Part shown: piece by piece, positions 21,862-32,300 of the stretch | Layout: every line of letters begins with the position of its first letter | Numbering within the stretch: the stretch's first letter is position 1 | Source of the DNA: Chamaecyparis obtusa | Taxonomy: Eukaryota; Streptophyta; Pinopsida; Cupressales; Cupressaceae | Direction: 5' to 3' | DNA: 64,000 nucleotides | NCBI GenBank assembly: GCA_027943335.1 | Contig: BSBK01001537.1 | Location: 1,754,501 to 1,818,500, forward strand | Notes under the pieces: model-generated | The model's input: only the letters and a program-made list of their open reading frames with translations | Database searches by the model: none | Told to the model about the DNA's origin: nothing | Position numbers and translations under genes: made by a program

Positions 21862-23865
21862 ATGACTTGTACACCTTTCATCCTTCATCCATCTCCCGAA
21901 CCTCTATCTAGCAAAGACCATCCCATAGCTAGCATTCCTTTCATCTTTTCTTCATCTCCCAAAGCTCCACAATTATCCAAAATTCCTCCATCAAAGAATG
22001 AGCCTAATGATGACACTTTTCCCATTAACTATGTCTACCCTCAAGGGCTACCTCTAAAAGAAACCCAAGCTAACTCACATCTTGCTGCAGATTGTTTCCA
22101 TGCTTCAAAGATCTTAGAACCCAAAGCTTCATGTGCCTCAATGCCTATTATACCTATTCAAGAGGATCCTACACCATTCTTCCAAACATTCCCCACACAT
22201 ATCCAAACATCTACCTTGTCCTTAGAAGTGGCTTCATGTCAAGAGGATAATCTAAAAAGAAAAGAAACAAATATTGATAAAGATCAAGATCAAGATTATA
22301 TACAAACCCCTCCCATATTTGATGAAGGTCTCATATCCCTTGAACCTTGTGATGATCCCCTTGCATCCTTTCATGTCTTTCAAGATGATATCCTTCCGTT
22401 CCAAGAACAAAGCACCCTTCCAAGTTCCACATCTTCTCCACTTCCCAAGCAAGATCAAGATATCCCTTCCATAACTTCCAATGAGCATATTGAAAATCAA
22501 GAGCAAAATACCTTCGCTACACAATTAAAAGATCCTTGTCAAGATCAAAGTATCCCATCATTTCCTTGTCATATTCCTCCATGTTCACCTCAAAAAAACA
22601 TCATTCTTCCAAATCCCTTGCAAGATAATAAATCACTTCAAGCTTCAGTTGATCCTATCAAATGTGTTCCTATCAAAGCTACTCATGAGCCTATTAGTAT
22701 AAAGATAAATCTTAAAGATGAGAACCATGACGATGGAGCTCCTTCCAAAGATATTGATATCCCTTTCACACCATATATTCCTCCATTCAAATACAACCAC
22801 ATACCTCCACTATCCTCCAAATCCATTTTGGGTGCCTATGTCCCAAAACAAAAGTCTTCATCCCTTCCATCCATATTAGGTCCATATATTCCTCCATCAT
22901 CTATTCCTATCATCCCTAGTTATCCATTCACTTACCCTACCATGTATCAAGATCAACAAAGACACACATACTTGAAGAATGTCCAAACACCAATCCATAT
23001 GAACCATCCATATTATTCCTATTCATCCACAATTCCTAAGTCTTTTGGAAGCAATGTTGATGGGCAACATAAAAATCATAAATCCAAGAATCCATATGTG
23101 CATAAAAATCACAATGTCCCATCTAATCGACATGTGAATGAAAAGAAAAATGAAATATCCAAAAGGCCGCAAAGGTCCATCAAGCAAAAAGAAAAAAATA
23201 AAATGTGGGTTCCTAAATCCCTCATTGAAGAAATGCATTCAAAATCATTCCAAAAGGAAGAAAAATCAAAGAATATGTGGATTCCCAAGTCATTGTTGAA
23301 AGACTTGCACACAAAAGAAGAATCAAAATTGACATTCAAGCTTCCAAAGGCTTCCATTCCATCTCCTTCCAAACATACTTCATCTTCTTACATCCCAAAA
23401 TCCACTACCTCAAAAAGATCCTTACCTCCGTCATCTATCATTCCTCCATCATTCCACCACTCTTCAAAGTGTGTGTCAAAGTTGATCTTGCCAACATTTC
23501 CATCTTCAACATACCTTCTTCTTATCCTCACATTCATTTTCCAATGCATACTTTTTGTACTTCCATCCCTCTTATCAATACCTTTGAGCATCCTAGCCAT
23601 ACCCATGGTTTATTATAGCATATCTTTCAGAGGAGCATTGTCCAAAGATTTTGATGTTGGGAAAATATTGAAAAATACAAAAAAAGAAAAAAATAAAGAA
23701 AAAAAGAAAAAAATGAAAAAAGAGAAAAAGTGCCTTGGTGAAAACCTAGCAATAGGCACCTTGGTAGCAAAAATAAAAATAAATAAATCTAGGGTGAAAA
23801 CCACTTCTTGTGGCGCCTTAGACAAGTACCATGATGAAAACTTGGCAAACAGGCATCATGCATAA
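21862..23865 (+). CDS. 667-residue Pro/Ser-rich protein with hydrophobic segment, unknown function
   Basis: The frame continues directly, in phase, after TAG 21859. Landmarks: YPQGLPLKE near residue 59; IPP/YIPP-rich centre (ILGPYIPPSSIPIIP); two MW[VI]PKSL motifs about 24 residues apart (near 448 and 472); a 39-residue strongly hydrophobic stretch at 551-589; a Lys-rich tail (KEKNKEKKKKMKKEKK); and ENLA motifs at the C-terminus. No enzyme motif is seen. The same landmarks occur in decayed form in element C (34897-32960 minus). It occupies the place of pol. One hydrophobic segment before a basic tail could suggest a membrane-anchored, env-like protein, but there is no signal peptide at the chosen start and this is speculative. 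Confidence 0.6.
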   Translation: MTCTPFILHPSPEPLSSKDHPIASIPFIFSSSPKAPQLSKIPPSKNEPNDDTFPINYVYPQGLPLKETQANSHLAADCFHASKILEPKASCASMPIIPIQEDPTPFFQTFPTHIQTSTLSLEVASCQEDNLKRKETNIDKDQDQDYIQTPPIFDEGLISLEPCDDPLASFHVFQDDILPFQEQSTLPSSTSSPLPKQDQDIPSITSNEHIENQEQNTFATQLKDPCQDQSIPSFPCHIPPCSPQKNIILPNPLQDNKSLQASVDPIKCVPIKATHEPISIKINLKDENHDDGAPSKDIDIPFTPYIPPFKYNHIPPLSSKSILGAYVPKQKSSSLPSILGPYIPPSSIPIIPSYPFTYPTMYQDQQRHTYLKNVQTPIHMNHPYYSYSSTIPKSFGSNVDGQHKNHKSKNPYVHKNHNVPSNRHVNEKKNEISKRPQRSIKQKEKNKMWVPKSLIEEMHSKSFQKEEKSKNMWIPKSLLKDLHTKEESKLTFKLPKASIPSPSKHTSSSYIPKSTTSKRSLPPSSIIPPSFHHSSKCVSKLILPTFPSSTYLLLILTFIFQCILFVLPSLLSIPLSILAIPMVYYSISFRGALSKDFDVGKILKNTKKEKNKEKKKKMKKEKKCLGENLAIGTLVAKIKINKSRVKTTSCGALDKYHDENLANRHHA

Positions 23866-26592
23866 TTCTTCCTTCTTGCACTCTACACTTGGGGGTAAGT
23901 TTCATCCATGCCATCTTCCATCTTCCTATCATTTACCTCACTTTCATCCATATTTCCTCTATCACCTTCATCTTGACAAGGTTGAACACATCCATGAGCA
24001 TTGAGTATCTTAACATCCATTATCCTTTCCATCAACTTATGTACTTGTTGCATCCATGTTACCCTATCATGATCTTGCTTATCCCAAATTCATCTTCATT
24101 ATTCCTTGACAATCTTTCCATAATCCCAAAACATCCCTTCATAGCTTCCATCACTCCTTTATCTTGATTGTGTTATCTTATCCACATCTTACCCAAGTTG
24201 ACCCTTGGTCTTGATCAAAATGAAAAAAAAAATAAAAAAATAAAAAAAAATTGTTATCAAAAACTTCTTGACATGTCCACTCTTTTGGATCACTCCTTTT
24301 CATGGCAGCAGATCATTATCCTATAGGCTATCTAGCCCTACATCATTGACTTCCATGGCTTATCCAAAAACATGCTTCACATTGCTATATCATTTTTTCC
24401 TTAGCTTGGGTACTCTTGAGGAGATAGTCCTATGGGTCACATTCGCATACTTCTTCCATCATAGCCTTTCCATCTCTAATCCATCAGCTAGAAAATCCAT
24501 CCTTCGTGTCCTATATCTTGCTAAGACATTGGGGGCAAACCAATGTGATCTTGTTTGAGAGCTGGTAAAAAAAGGACAGCATGAAGTGCTTTTGAGCTGC
24601 ATCTTGCATAAACCGAGCTTCGGTAATATTTTGGAAGTTTTTCCAAGTCCAACATTTTTTCTATCCAACTAGGACATTTGATCTTAATCAACGGATTTCA
24701 ACAACATGCATGAATTCACATGAAGCAAGGCATTAAACCCAAAAAGGCTTCAATAGTACAATATTTAGTCACATTAGAGAGGGAATTATCAGAGTTTCAG
24801 AAGAGAGAAGAATATTTTCATGAACCTTTGATGGATATCATTGTTCACTAACCAAGAATTTGATTACCACAACTTGATCCATGAGCCTTCATTGACTTTA
24901 TTATTCAAGATTAAAAATTGACAAAACACTTTAAAGATCAGAATACTTGGAAATACTTTTTGAAAATCATGAAACAATGCAAAACACTTGAAGCTTTCTT
25001 TTGATGATCTTTACTTACATTGATTTTTATCACATCTTTTTAGCTAATCGATGATGTTTCGACTAGATTGGCGATGATGGAGACATGATATTTTTCTTGC
25101 CTTTGAGTGACTATCTTGAGGGATATCCAACAACTTATGTGAATTCATCTAACGACATGGTCAACAAAGAACCATCGAGGACTTTCATATAGGGTGGAAG
25201 GTTGACCTTTGCTTGTTTATGCAACATTGAATTCGTTGAAACTGGTATTCATACTCTCATAGTTGGTTTATTCGACTAGTGTGGGTTGTACTAGTTCAAA
25301 AAGGAGGTTACCAAATGTGATAAAAAGTGGTATTCATATCATCATGTCAGTGGGCAGTGGTGATTGTACTTGCTTTCCAGTCCCAAAGTGCTCAATGATG
25401 AAAATTTATCCTCAAGGCATTTATTTGCTAAAAGCTAGTGACACTTAGCTGCATTGCATTGCATTATCATGGAAGGTTAATTGCATTATCATGTTAGATT
25501 AATTGCATGTGCATTTGTTTGTAGTATTTTTCCAAGGGAAAAGGGGGGCCATTCAATTGAAATCTTGATCAATCATAAAATGGGTCATTCAATCAAGAAT
25601 CAAGGAAAGTCCATAAATCATAAGTGTCCATAATATCAAAGATCCATGAACTTTGTCTAATCAAAGATACAATGTCATCAAAGTGATACATCAAAGTCCT
25701 GATCAATAACTGAAATATCATGATACAATATCAACAAACTGAAAGAGCTCCATAATCAATCATCTCAATAACCTATACTCTAGTTGGGTCAAACCCATGA
25801 CTTAAATTCAAATAGCCAAGAAGCTAAGGTCCGTATATATATCATTTACGGAAATGTGCCTGTTTCACAAATCAAGGGAATCATATCAGTATTCTATATC
25901 AGTGAGTCATTTTACGTCAATCAATCCTATCAAAGTATCAAGTAATCACACCCAGTACCATTTGTTCATGTCTCTGTGTCCTGAGAACGAAGCAGCAGTA
26001 TCAAATCATATCGGTTTTCACACTGATTGATTTATCCCATATGAGTTTTACTATCCTATCAGATTGACAAATCACATTCATTGGTACCACTATCCTATTA
26101 TTATAATCACTTGTTTTGCTTAACTACAATAGACCTATCTATCTTGGATATGCAAATTGTAAGTCATGGCATATCATCAATATTTTTCAGAAATGAAAAC
26201 ATATTGGACCAATCAATCAAAATCTTTCAAATCAAGGAATCAATATATTTTATTTATGAGGGGGCATCAGAGTATCAAATTGGCATCACATCAAAAACAT
26301 TTATCAGTGGGGCATATCATATCAAGATATCATATCATATCATATCAATATCATATCAATATCATATCAGTATCATATCAGGAGGCAAATCAATATCATA
26401 TCAGTTTCATATCAGGAGGCAAATTAGTATCAGATCAGTTTATCATATCATATCAAGTAGCATATCACTATCAAAGACAGTATCATATCATCGTACCAAC
26501 TATCAGAGGTATCAAGGAATCACAGAACCAGAACAGAATCAGATCATCATACTAAGGGAATCTTTGAATCGGTGTTCTTCGCACATCGACTC
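23866..26592 (+). other. element B 3' region, no convincing gene
   Basis: The first 700 bases align with element C (e.g. ATTGGGGGCAAACCAATGTG near 24528; the counterpart in C lies near 32325). A GAAAAAAAAAATAAAAAA tract lies near 24220. Open frames such as 24268-24558 have no recognisable motif. Confidence 0.55.
26310..26490 (+). repeat. TATCA-type short tandem repeats near PPT
   Basis: Many direct copies of CATATCA / GTATCATATCA, with a 34-37-base higher-order unit containing ATCAGGAGGCAAAT occurring twice (about 26377 and 26412). Confidence 0.8.
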
Positions 26593-26605
26593 AAAGAGGG
26601 GCATT
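26593..26605 (+). other. polypurine tract of element B
   Basis: AAAGAGGGGCATT immediately precedes the 3' LTR TGTAGACATG. Confidence 0.8.
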
Positions 26606-27454
26606 TGTAGACATGAAAAATTGGCCAAAGGCTTAAATCAGTCAAAAGGTGCAACAAATCATCAAAATAGCACGAAAAATCAATAAATGGAACAAAGGCA
26701 ATTCAAATCAAAGGAAAATTCAATTAAATGATTAAATGATTAAATAAAGCTTGAAAAGGGGAAAAACACTATGAAATTGATTAAATTCAATTAATGACAT
26801 AGTTGTTGAAATGAAAAATCAAAATGAACATCTTACCCTTCATGGCTAAATTTAATTACTTTAATTAATTAATAAATACTAATTTCCCTCAACAAAGCAA
26901 AAAAGGAGACAAAATGGACACAAATCACTCACTTTTGTTGAAATGGTCCAGCTTTTTGAAACCATTTAAATGTTTGTCCCCCAATTTAGGGACAAAGCAA
27001 AGCCAATTGACCTTACCCAAGCATAACCATGGTTATCTCACTCTACCCCCTACCCTTGGGAAAATCTTATAAATAGAAGGCATTTTGAGGCATTATTCAT
27101 CCACTCCATATCTTTGAATTGCAGCAAAGCTCTGTCAATTTGCATCCATATCACTCACTTATCATTTGTCATTGCTAATTAGCTTAAATTGCTTTGATCA
27201 TAGTAGATTGTTCATCAAATAGAGCTAGAATTTGATAGAATAGATCTAAATTTGCATATCAATCTTAGTTCAATTCTCATAATTAGAGTGTCACTAGTGA
27301 GGATTTGCAGCTGAGAGCCTCATTTACCACTTTATTTTAGAGATCCATGAGATGTTGATAGATTAATTGTGCATTTGTTAGATTATTTTGCTCTAATTCT
27401 TGTTGTTCTTAGTTAATCTTGTAATTTCATGAAGGTGTAAATCACTCACACACA
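26606..27454 (+). repeat. element B 3' LTR
   Basis: 849 bp, near-identical partner of 17897-18745. It is followed by TSD CTTCC (27455-27459). Confidence 0.95.
27068..27076 (+). promoter_or_regulatory. TATA box of element B 3' LTR
   Basis: TATAAATAG, same place as in the 5' LTR. From here a transcript would run out into the flanking (TA)n and PMD remnant. Confidence 0.55.
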
Positions 27455-27457
27455 CTT

Positions 27458-27459
<2 letters not shown>

Positions 27460-27517
<58 letters not shown>
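27460..27517. repeat. (TA)n microsatellite at element B insertion site
   Basis: About 29 TA units start immediately after the TSD. Confidence 0.95.
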
Positions 27518-27520
<3 letters not shown>

Positions 27521-28174
27521 GGTTTTATCTAGAAGCCACACCTAGGGAAGATAGAGTATAGGAGGAGAGTACTTGATGATGTGACTGGTGATGTATTTCA
27601 TCCTTTCCTTGACTATAAGGAGTGGAGGATAGCTGTACATCAAATGCCTTACTTCTTTCAGAGTAGGTACCTTATTGGCCGCACTCGATATATTGTTGAG
27701 TGGTTCCTTGTTACCTGGGTGTTGAGATAGTTTGGTAATGTACAGGGAATTCCTCAGGACTTGGATTTTTATGAACGGATACAAGATGAGGATGCACAGT
27801 GGGGTGCCTAGTTGCCATATGAGATAGTTGTTCAAGAATTGATCAGATGGTACCTTTTGGATGGAATTTCATGCTAGAGGTTGTTGTGGGAGAGATGGTC
27901 ATGACTAGAGAGGAGGCAGATGAGGTGATGGAGGAGGGAGGATCATTTGGGTAGGCACAGTAGATTGTGTGTTCTTCCTCCTTATGGAGATCTAGGACCA
28001 CTTTTACCTACTACAGACCAACCTAGATAGCAGCAGAGATTTACTAGAAAGAGTAGTGGTATTGGCAGTGGAGGTAGTCAGTCACCTTGAGATCCTCCAA
28101 GGGATGTGGAAAGGAACAAAGATAGAGATCCCTTATCAGAGTGTGAGAGGGAGAGAGAATATTTGAGAGTGCAG
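27518..28174 (+). pseudogene. PMD pseudogene, middle piece
   Basis: Translation gives VFHPFLDYKEWRIAVHQMP, then GRTRYIVEWFLVTWVLR and FGNVQGIPQDLDFYERIQD. The V-L-R-x-F-G-x-x-Q-x-I-P pattern is the C-terminal part of the plant mobile domain. Then come R-rich and charged stretches with stops (DRDPLSECERERE). It ends at REYLRVQ, where copia F begins, and resumes at 53421. Confidence 0.75.
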
Positions 28175-28985
28175 TGTTGGAAATAATAGGTACTAAGAGG
28201 GGGGTGAATCAATACTTATAAAACTTTTGAAACTCTTTTTTATTCCTTTAAACAACAATGAAATAAACTTCCATAACATCAAGCATATAAATGAAAGAGT
28301 AAAGTAAAAATGTAACAACTCCAATGAAATCACATGCACATGCATAACACCTCAAATTTGGTATTGTAGAAACCCTTGGTTAGAGGGGAAAACTGTGGTA
28401 GGGATGGCACCCACAACTCTTCACTACAATAGAAAAATTTTGCATAGTTAAGAGCTACAAATGTCACTTTTAGGGTGACTCACCTTGTTAGGAGTGACTA
28501 ATACATTGTTAGATGTATTGACAAGTCCTATTACAAATTATCCTGCTAAGGGATTCCCACTATTACAATGTTCACCCTGTTAAGGGATTTATAATAAAGT
28601 CTTGTCAAAGACTACCTTGCTTAAAGGATTTAGAACTTGCTGAAACTATTAGGAATACAACAAGAATAAATGTCATATTAATTGTACTATTTTATGTTGA
28701 TCAGATCCTTTATGTTATTTCCTTATCTTGTCCTTGCTTCTGTAGCATCTCTGTATACTTCTCTGTAATTGCACCTTCAACTTATCATCAACAACTTCAG
28801 CTTTTCCTTCTCAACTCTCTTTTTTAATTACCAAGTTTGTCTTCTTATACAGTTTCTACTACCAGATGTAAAAATAAATTAGGGTTCCCTATACATCCAA
28901 ACTTGTTACTACAATCTCAATACATTTTGCAAAAAATATAAATCTTTCACCACATTGGCTAGATAAACATCTATGTTGTCATTTC
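28175..28985 (-). repeat. copia F 3' LTR, distal part
   Basis: TGTTGGAAATAATAGG ... CTATGTTGTCATTTC aligns with 52027-52843. It stops at the ATTTC target site of element C, and the rest is at 45628. Confidence 0.9.
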
Positions 28986-30060
28986 TGTGAGTGTGAAAAG
29001 TGGCTAACACTACACTTCAATGAATCATTATTTAATTGATCTTTAAAATGTTAATAGCATAAACAAGTCTGACATCAGCTAAGGCAACTCATTGCCTTCT
29101 AGTAGATAGGAGTATGAATTTTCTCTTAGGTCATTGCAAACATAGTGACTATGGCCTCTATCTAAATGAAGGATTTGAAGATTAAACTAGTATGCAAATG
29201 TAAATTTATCCAGATTATCTAAGATTAATCCATTTTTAAGAAATGAAATGAAATTTTCTTATGTTTGATTGATGCAAATGAAGATGAAATAAAGTAAACT
29301 AAGATTACAATTCAAAGCAAACTAATTAAGAAATTAATCTATCTAACAATGATGCATAAATAATAATCAATCTAACAACATTACTCTAACAAAAATTTGG
29401 GATCTTCTTGTGAGAATGGAGGCCTGATTATATAGAAATATTCTCAAAAATGAACGGACAAGATTGATTCTAGATGAATGATTAAGATTCCAGATGAACG
29501 ATTGAGATTCAATTTGAACTAGCACAATCCATGTGCAACTCGTTTGATTGGTTGAGAGAATCAGTTATTTGGGAAACTTGCCAAGAAGAACTGAAGTTGC
29601 TAAAATGCTTGATTTGTTTACAAATTTGTTTTTCTAGTTAATTGGATTGTTTCCAAAATCGATTTCAGTTGACTGGATGATGACTTCATAAATGCCTTTT
29701 TAGGATATTTAAGGGATTTTATTCATTTTTCTCCAAAAATGTGATGACATAATTAGTTAAATTCCCTTTTTGTGATTAATTGATAATTTCTATTTATTTA
29801 ATCAATATCCTAATATATTAATTAAATAAATGGTATAATGTTTGATTTAATTGCCAATAACATTAGAATTTAGGAATTAATAAATTAAATAGGTTCAAGT
29901 GCAATAATTGAATGGGACTTAGAATATAGGTCAAAATCATATTGATGAAATGAATTGCCTTAGGTTAGGACTTAGGAGATTTGATCAAAATTAACGCTTT
30001 CTTGATGAATAATCGAGATTAGGGGCTTATGGTTTTGGTGACCATTTTTAGGTGATTACA
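28986..30060 (-). repeat. element C 3' LTR
   Basis: 1,075 bp. It matches 42138-43000 plus 45195-45387. Starts TGTGAG, ends GATTACA (plus strand). Confidence 0.88.
29426..29438 (-). promoter_or_regulatory. TATA-like box in element C LTR
   Basis: Minus-strand TTTCTATATAATC. The 5' LTR has the same core (TTTCTATATAAT) at 42579-42590. Confidence 0.45.
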
Positions 30061-30073
30061 TTTGCCCCACTTT
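30061..30073 (-). other. polypurine tract of element C
   Basis: Minus-strand AAAGTGGGGCAAA abuts the LTR. Confidence 0.8.
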
Positions 30074-30131
30074 GAATTGATGTGTGATCAGCGCATTGAT
30101 TCAAAGAACAGTGCGTGTTGAGACTGAGAAT

Positions 30132-30553
30132 AGTTTGATGTGAAGCGATGAAACTACTCTCAAGATGACTGATTCAGAGATATCAATTATGAACTTGATT
30201 GAATGAAGATCTATAGGAAGATCGGAATGATCAGTTTGATGTGATGTAATGAAATTGAACACCTATTTGATTTGATGATGACAACTAACCAATTTGATGT
30301 GAAGCGATGAAATTGATTAATGTTAGAAAAGACTCTTAAACCATTGGATTGGTTTGAATGAATAACCAGTTTGATGTGAAGCAATGAAACTAATTATCAT
30401 TAAGAGATTGATAACATCATTTACTTGATTTGATGCGATGAAGCCAATTAGATTTGATGAGGATGATACCAGCTTGATGTGAAGCAATGAAACTGATATG
30501 CCCCTAGAGACTTGCTGATGAAGAATCTCAATTTGATGTGGAGCGATGAAGTT
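30132..30553. repeat. seven-copy hairpin motif array of element C
   Basis: Copies at 30132-30155, 30233-30256, 30291-30314, 30368-30391, 30422-30445, 30471-30494 and 30530-30553, i.e. spacing of 49-101 bases. Each is about 24 bases with a central GATGTGAAGCGATG-like block. Flanks are AGTTT/AAACT in copies 1 and 4 and AATTT/AAATT in copy 3. The array lies within 500 bases of the PPT. Confidence 0.8.
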
Positions 30554-32300
30554 GGGATGCCCCTTGCAATGTTGATTTGATTGCATGATTAAATATTCTT
30601 GATGTTGGATAATGTGATCACTGAATTGTTGGTGTTATGATTTTTCCCCCTTGGGAGTGAAATCAAAATATGGCTAGGTGCCCTAGTGATCTAAAGAAAT
30701 GTCGATTGATAACATGATGCAAGAAGAGAGAGATCTAATTTTGATGAGGTTGTAAGTCACATTTTGGACTGATATGAGGTTTGGTTGACCAAGTTTGACC
30801 AAGATTCTAGCACTTTGATTGCTAGAGGAGAAATAAATCTCATTGGTTTGAAAGACAAAGGATTGATTGCACATGCGGTCAACTACGATTTTGATATATA
30901 AAATGATCTCATATTTTGATTTCGATCCCGAAAATAGTTTGAGGATAATTTGAATATTTGATTGGGTCATGGATAATATCTATAGTTAGTTGCTGATGAA
31001 AGAAGATAATGATCATCTTGAACTCAGGCCTCACCTTCCACTCGTGAGATAATATTGTGAAGTAGTGATGTTTTCCAAATGCAAAATGAAAAACTAACAT
31101 GAATGCACCCCTACGTCTTAGTCACTGGATTTTTCTTTAAAAAATTTCATCATTGAGTGTTTGTGGGACATCGTAGCCAATATAATTCTCACTAGTGCCG
31201 CTGCGACCATGAGAATATGAATATGGCCTATATCAGAGAAATGTGGGAAACTAATGCAAGCATAGAGGCATAAGAGGCTGAGATGACCTGAGCATCATTT
31301 CTAGTTGATATAGCAATTAATCATAAGCATCAAGGCATAGGAGGCCAAGATGACCTGAATGGTTTTTATGTAAACAAATAGAATAATAGACAAGGAGATA
31401 GTTCCCACCTCACCTTAGTATCCATATAAAAAGAGTCAAGGTATGTTTCACATTCCAATCAAGATGGAGGCTCTTACCATAGACACCTAATTTATTGGAT
31501 AGGTTAGGATCATTAGGACCGCACTGACAAGCAGAAGACAAAGAAAATGATTATGCCCCAATCTATGTTCCTTTAGTCATTTTAGACATCGTCAAGTTTC
31601 ATAGAAAGGGATAATCAGTAAATCAAATGAGAACAAAAAACATATCAAGAAAATTAACAATATTTCTTTCTTCTTTAGTCTTTTAGACATCATCAAGTTT
31701 TAATAGAGATGTGATCAGCATCAAATCAGAAAGTTTTTGGGTAATTTTTATGTTTATGTGTTCTAGCTTGTGGAAGTGTGTAGTGTTAAGGAACACTATT
31801 TGATCGTTCATGTCTATCATTCACTTGGTTTGATGATTCAAGCTTATCTGACAAGTGTTAAGAAATACTCTTTATTGATGTCATCATATTGTGGGGTGTT
31901 GAGAAACAAAAGTGTGTGTCAATGATTAACCTTTCAATGGTTTTTTGGGAAAACTCACTCTAGTTTTCTTTGGATGATACTCTAACTGACTGTTATAACA
32001 AGAAATTGCCCCATTGTAAGACTTAAATGTTCTAGGATGAAGATAAATACCGATTCCAATCAATGGTAGTGCTTGCGTGAATCAATTGATTTGTCACAAA
32101 AGTGACTGAACGCTATGTACAAACTGAAGCAAAGGAAGGATGCCAAGACTCATGTTGATAGATGGAGTGCTAGAGTACAAGAGGCACCTATTTACTAGGC
32201 TTTCATCTACTTGGAAGATATTCTATTTTTTCTACCAAGGTGCTTGTTTACTTGGTTTTCACCAAGGCAGTTTTTCAAATTTTTAGAATTTTTAGATATT
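30554..32300. other. element C 3' region, no gene seen
   Basis: Noncoding on both strands as far as I can see. The part about 31270-31640 is homologous to 54570-55110 of element D (shared words: AAGCATCAAGGCATA, GATGGAGGCTCTTA, AGAAGACAAAGAAAATG). Confidence 0.6.

Larger units (their letters stand above)
17897..27454 (+). mobile_element. element B: young complete pol-less gypsy-type LTR element
   Basis: 9,558 bp, TG..CA ends, 5-bp TSD CTTCC at 17892-17896 and 27455-27459, two 849-bp LTRs, PBS at 18748 and PPT at 26593. The LTRs differ at about three positions by eye, so insertion was recent compared with every other element here. No protease, RT, RNase H or integrase is present. Instead there is a 1,012-codon frame with two stops. 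This is the layout of a large non-autonomous derivative (LARD) that would need proteins from a related Tat-like element. Confidence 0.93.

Noticed and set aside
24268..24558. Plus-strand 96-codon frame in element B
   Set aside because: No motif, and the aligned region of element C does not keep the frame.
27460..27517. (TA)n as part of element B
   Set aside because: It lies outside the TSD, so it belongs to the insertion site.
30132..30553. CRISPR-like array
   Set aside because: The repeats are degenerate, spacing is irregular (49-101), the setting is a plant retrotransposon, and there are no cas genes.
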